DNA from: Clavelina lepadiformis
Lineage: Eukaryota; Chordata; Ascidiacea; Aplousobranchia; Clavelinidae
Reading direction: 5' to 3'
Length of the DNA: 64,000 nucleotides
Assembly: GCF_947623445.1 (NCBI RefSeq)
Contig: NC_135242.1
Span: forward strand, 19,654,001-19,718,000
The notes under the pieces are model-generated. The model was given only the letters and a program-made list of their open reading frames with translations. It made no database searches and had not been told where the DNA came from. A program made the translations under genes and the position numbers. Shown here one piece after another: positions 61,620-64,000 of this stretch (the first letter of the stretch is position 1; each line of letters begins with the position of its first letter).

Positions 61620-62059
61620 AAAGAAACGAGCAAAGATGAAGAAAAGAGATTCTAATTAAACACTGCTGGGGACAACATCGAGGCAAAGATGATGCTCTAT
61701 ACAGAGAAAGAGGAGGTTCATTTGGCCCTACTTCTGACCCAGGGAGTCGGTTGTAAATGGCATCGTGGAAAGCCGAAGAAAGATTTTCCAGCGCCACAGT
61801 GGCTTACTGGCTTGCTTAGACGGAAGCCTGGTAGGCTTAAACTGTCTATTCAGCGATGATATGCTTTTTGTTCTTGTTTATGGCATAATCCGCAGTGTTT
61901 TACGTATTCGCGCTTCCTTCGCCTTATCATGCGACTGTTGATAACTTTTGTAAACAAAGACGTCGAAAACCGCGAGTAATCTTGTTTACACAAACCGCAA
62001 ATTTTCTTCCAAAATATATAAATTTTCAGTTAAAATGTGCTCGGAAACGCATGAAGAAG

Positions 62060-62065
62060 AATAAA
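62060..62065 (+). terminator. Candidate polyadenylation signal, gene B (proximal)
   Basis: AATAAA about 440 bases after the gene B stop. A further AATAAA at 62399-62404 and others near 62,267 and 62,724 could give longer 3' UTRs. Confidence 0.4.
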
Positions 62066-62409
62066 CTTGCTTTCCATGTAATTAACACCAATTTAGATTG
62101 CCAGGAAGAAAAACTTCAATGAAAGCCATTTTACCTGCATTTTCATAATGTTTTAGCTGTTATTTTGCCAAGCAAAATATTACGCTGTAGTACGTCTTTG
62201 TTGGCTTGCATGACAACAGAATTGCCGTTTTGACAATCATATGGTGCGATGCTACAGGTAATGCACAATAAAAACCAAGACAGTTAATACTGTAGTTCAA
62301 TGAGTGGACCGGAACATCCTAAACATACATATCTTATGCCACTGTAAAGCACTTAATCGACGTTTGAGTTTATCATTTGAAATGTAGCTTAGTTTTCCAA
62401 TAAAGTGAT

Positions 62410-64000
62410 TTATTTCACGCAGTTTTAATGCCATGCATGAGCAAATTGTTTTGGTGGAACGTTTTGTTTTTGGTTGCTACTATTGCCTATTTCCAAACTC
62501 AAATCGTTTATTATATTATGCTTTAACAGAACAACACGTGTTTTGCAGAGTTTCTCAACATTTTGTTAATTTTGAATTTACAAATTTCTGTTCAACGTGA
62601 TTTTGACTGAAAGTTTGTTTTTATTTTTTTCTAACTTCTAGCTTCTGGACAAGCTGAGCATTTTAATTTATTGTGTTGTTTTTCTTGTTATAAATTTGCA
62701 ATGAGCCTGTCGTGTCTAAAGCGTTCAATAAAGCATTGAAAACTATATCCAGTTATCACTTCGCACCTATAATACGCGTTGTGCGTCTTAAGTTTGAGCG
62801 TTCAAGTGAAATGATTGACATTTGTTACACTGACGTAATGTTTAAAAGAGCAAGGAGCGGTAAAAATTTGCAAAGTAAACTACTTCCGAAAGTCTTTAAA
62901 TATGTTTTACCGTACGAGTGAATTAAACGGTTTATGAAGGTTTTTCGTAGTCTGTTTGATGTGGAAACATGTTTTAGGATGTATTGACAGCTGCAGTCGT
63001 TGGCGGCTTATCGAGGTCTTCTATTGCGTTCGGCCACGTTTGCATAAACACAAGCTAGGAGAAATTGCTGCATGTGCTCAGGGACATTAAAGTCGCAGCT
63101 GAAAAGGACTTTTCTTCCAAACTCGCGACTTAAGAGAAATTTCCCGAAGTACTAGGTTGCATTAGGGTTGTTGCAACTTTCTTAAATATTCGAAAATTAT
63201 TATTTGGAAATAGTGTAACAACCTTCACAGGTGCGAGAAATTATTTTTAGCTTCGCTGTATTTTGGAAAGTCATAGAACTTTGTGACGTCAGTGTTTCGT
63301 CATCAGCAGCAACAGCTACAAAGGCAAAATAACGGTTTTCCCAGGACTACTGTCATGATATTTGGTTGCTAAACATATAGAATATGTCATAAGTAAAAAG
63401 CAATGATTTTGCGTAGAAAAGGAAAAAGTATCTTAACAGATACACCGATCAGTTAATACCTGTACGTTTCTCCTTTAACCTCATCACCTACCTAAGGTGT
63501 TTAATGTAACAATAAGCGATTAAGGCGACATGACTCGATATGACAACAATGCCACACGTCTGCTTATAACGAAATAATGCTCGGTGTCTAAAACGCTGAT
63601 TGATTGGTCGCTAGGCCTGGGAGAAAAGTTTACTGGCGTTCAACTTATGACCAGATGGTAATTTCTCCAATTAATGGCCAGGTTTTCAAATTTACTCCAT
63701 TTACTACAGTTTTATTTTGATCATATTGATTAAGGTTTACTTGATTTGCAGACAACATATAAATACGTATTGAAAATATGATAGGAAGTATTTTTGTCAC
63801 AATACGGTTGCTACGAAAAGAGCTGGGATGAGAATAGGGATGATTTGAAGTTGTGGTAACACAAATAGGCAAATAACCTTTGCAAAGTTCAAACCTTGTC
63901 TTATATCCGCCTACCAGTTATCCTTATTCGACCAAGCCTTCATTTTGTATAAACTTTCGACCAAAATGCTTTGTTATTTCATTCATATTGTTGACTACAC
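62410..64000. other. Downstream flank of gene B; no gene recognised
   Basis: AT-rich DNA with only short open frames on both strands and no family signature. It may include the distal 3' UTR of gene B. Confidence 0.4.

Noticed and set aside
1..64000. Bacterial-type features such as operons, CRISPR arrays or prophage
   Set aside because: Interrupted genes with spliceosomal introns and animal-only receptor kinases show this is animal nuclear DNA; no direct-repeat/spacer array was seen.

Overview
The window is animal nuclear DNA. It is AT-rich, has two genes split into 20 exons each with GT-AG introns of about 90 bp to 8.5 kb, carries metazoan-type tRNA-Arg(CCU) genes with internal pol III boxes, and encodes Eph receptor tyrosine kinases, a family found only in animals. 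Short intron acceptors with weak pyrimidine tracts, several Eph paralogues in tandem and an invertebrate-type MITE point to a marine invertebrate deuterostome. A tunicate such as Ciona is my best guess, but that is inference.

Layout. 1-9.4 kb: a tandem array of ~2.3-kb units (starts near 1, 2324, 4625 and 6306), each full unit carrying two tRNA-Arg(CCU) genes on the + strand. Six copies keep the tRNA fold or nearly so (two share a broken T-stem pair), a seventh is damaged, and five increasingly decayed relics follow to 9388. The array probably continues leftwards beyond the window. 9.4-11.5 kb: no gene seen. 11,554-29,670 (+): Eph receptor gene A, 20 exons, conceptual protein 1006 residues. 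29.7-33.8 kb: 3' UTR and intergenic DNA. 33,826-61,619 (+): Eph receptor gene B, 20 exons, 1088 residues, with an 8.5-kb first intron. 61.6-64 kb: 3' UTR and flanking DNA with no further gene seen.

Both Eph genes encode signal peptide, ephrin-binding domain, cysteine-rich/EGF-like region, two fibronectin III domains, one membrane span, juxtamembrane di-tyrosine motif, tyrosine kinase, SAM domain and a C-terminal PDZ-ligand-like tail (GIAV or GISV). Eight exons have identical lengths in the two genes and nearly all intron phases match, so they are a head-to-tail duplicate pair. Gene B looks like a canonical active kinase. Gene A keeps the catalytic residues but has diverged at otherwise invariant places (APE to ALE, GGK to GGM, and MDCP to CCCP). 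Kinase exon 15 carries a 119-bp stretch that is 116/119 identical between the genes, silent sites included, in contrast to the neighbouring exons: a strong sign of recent gene conversion.

All exon boundaries were read by eye from reading frame, splice sites, phase continuity and comparison of the two paralogues. No alignment or database search was run.
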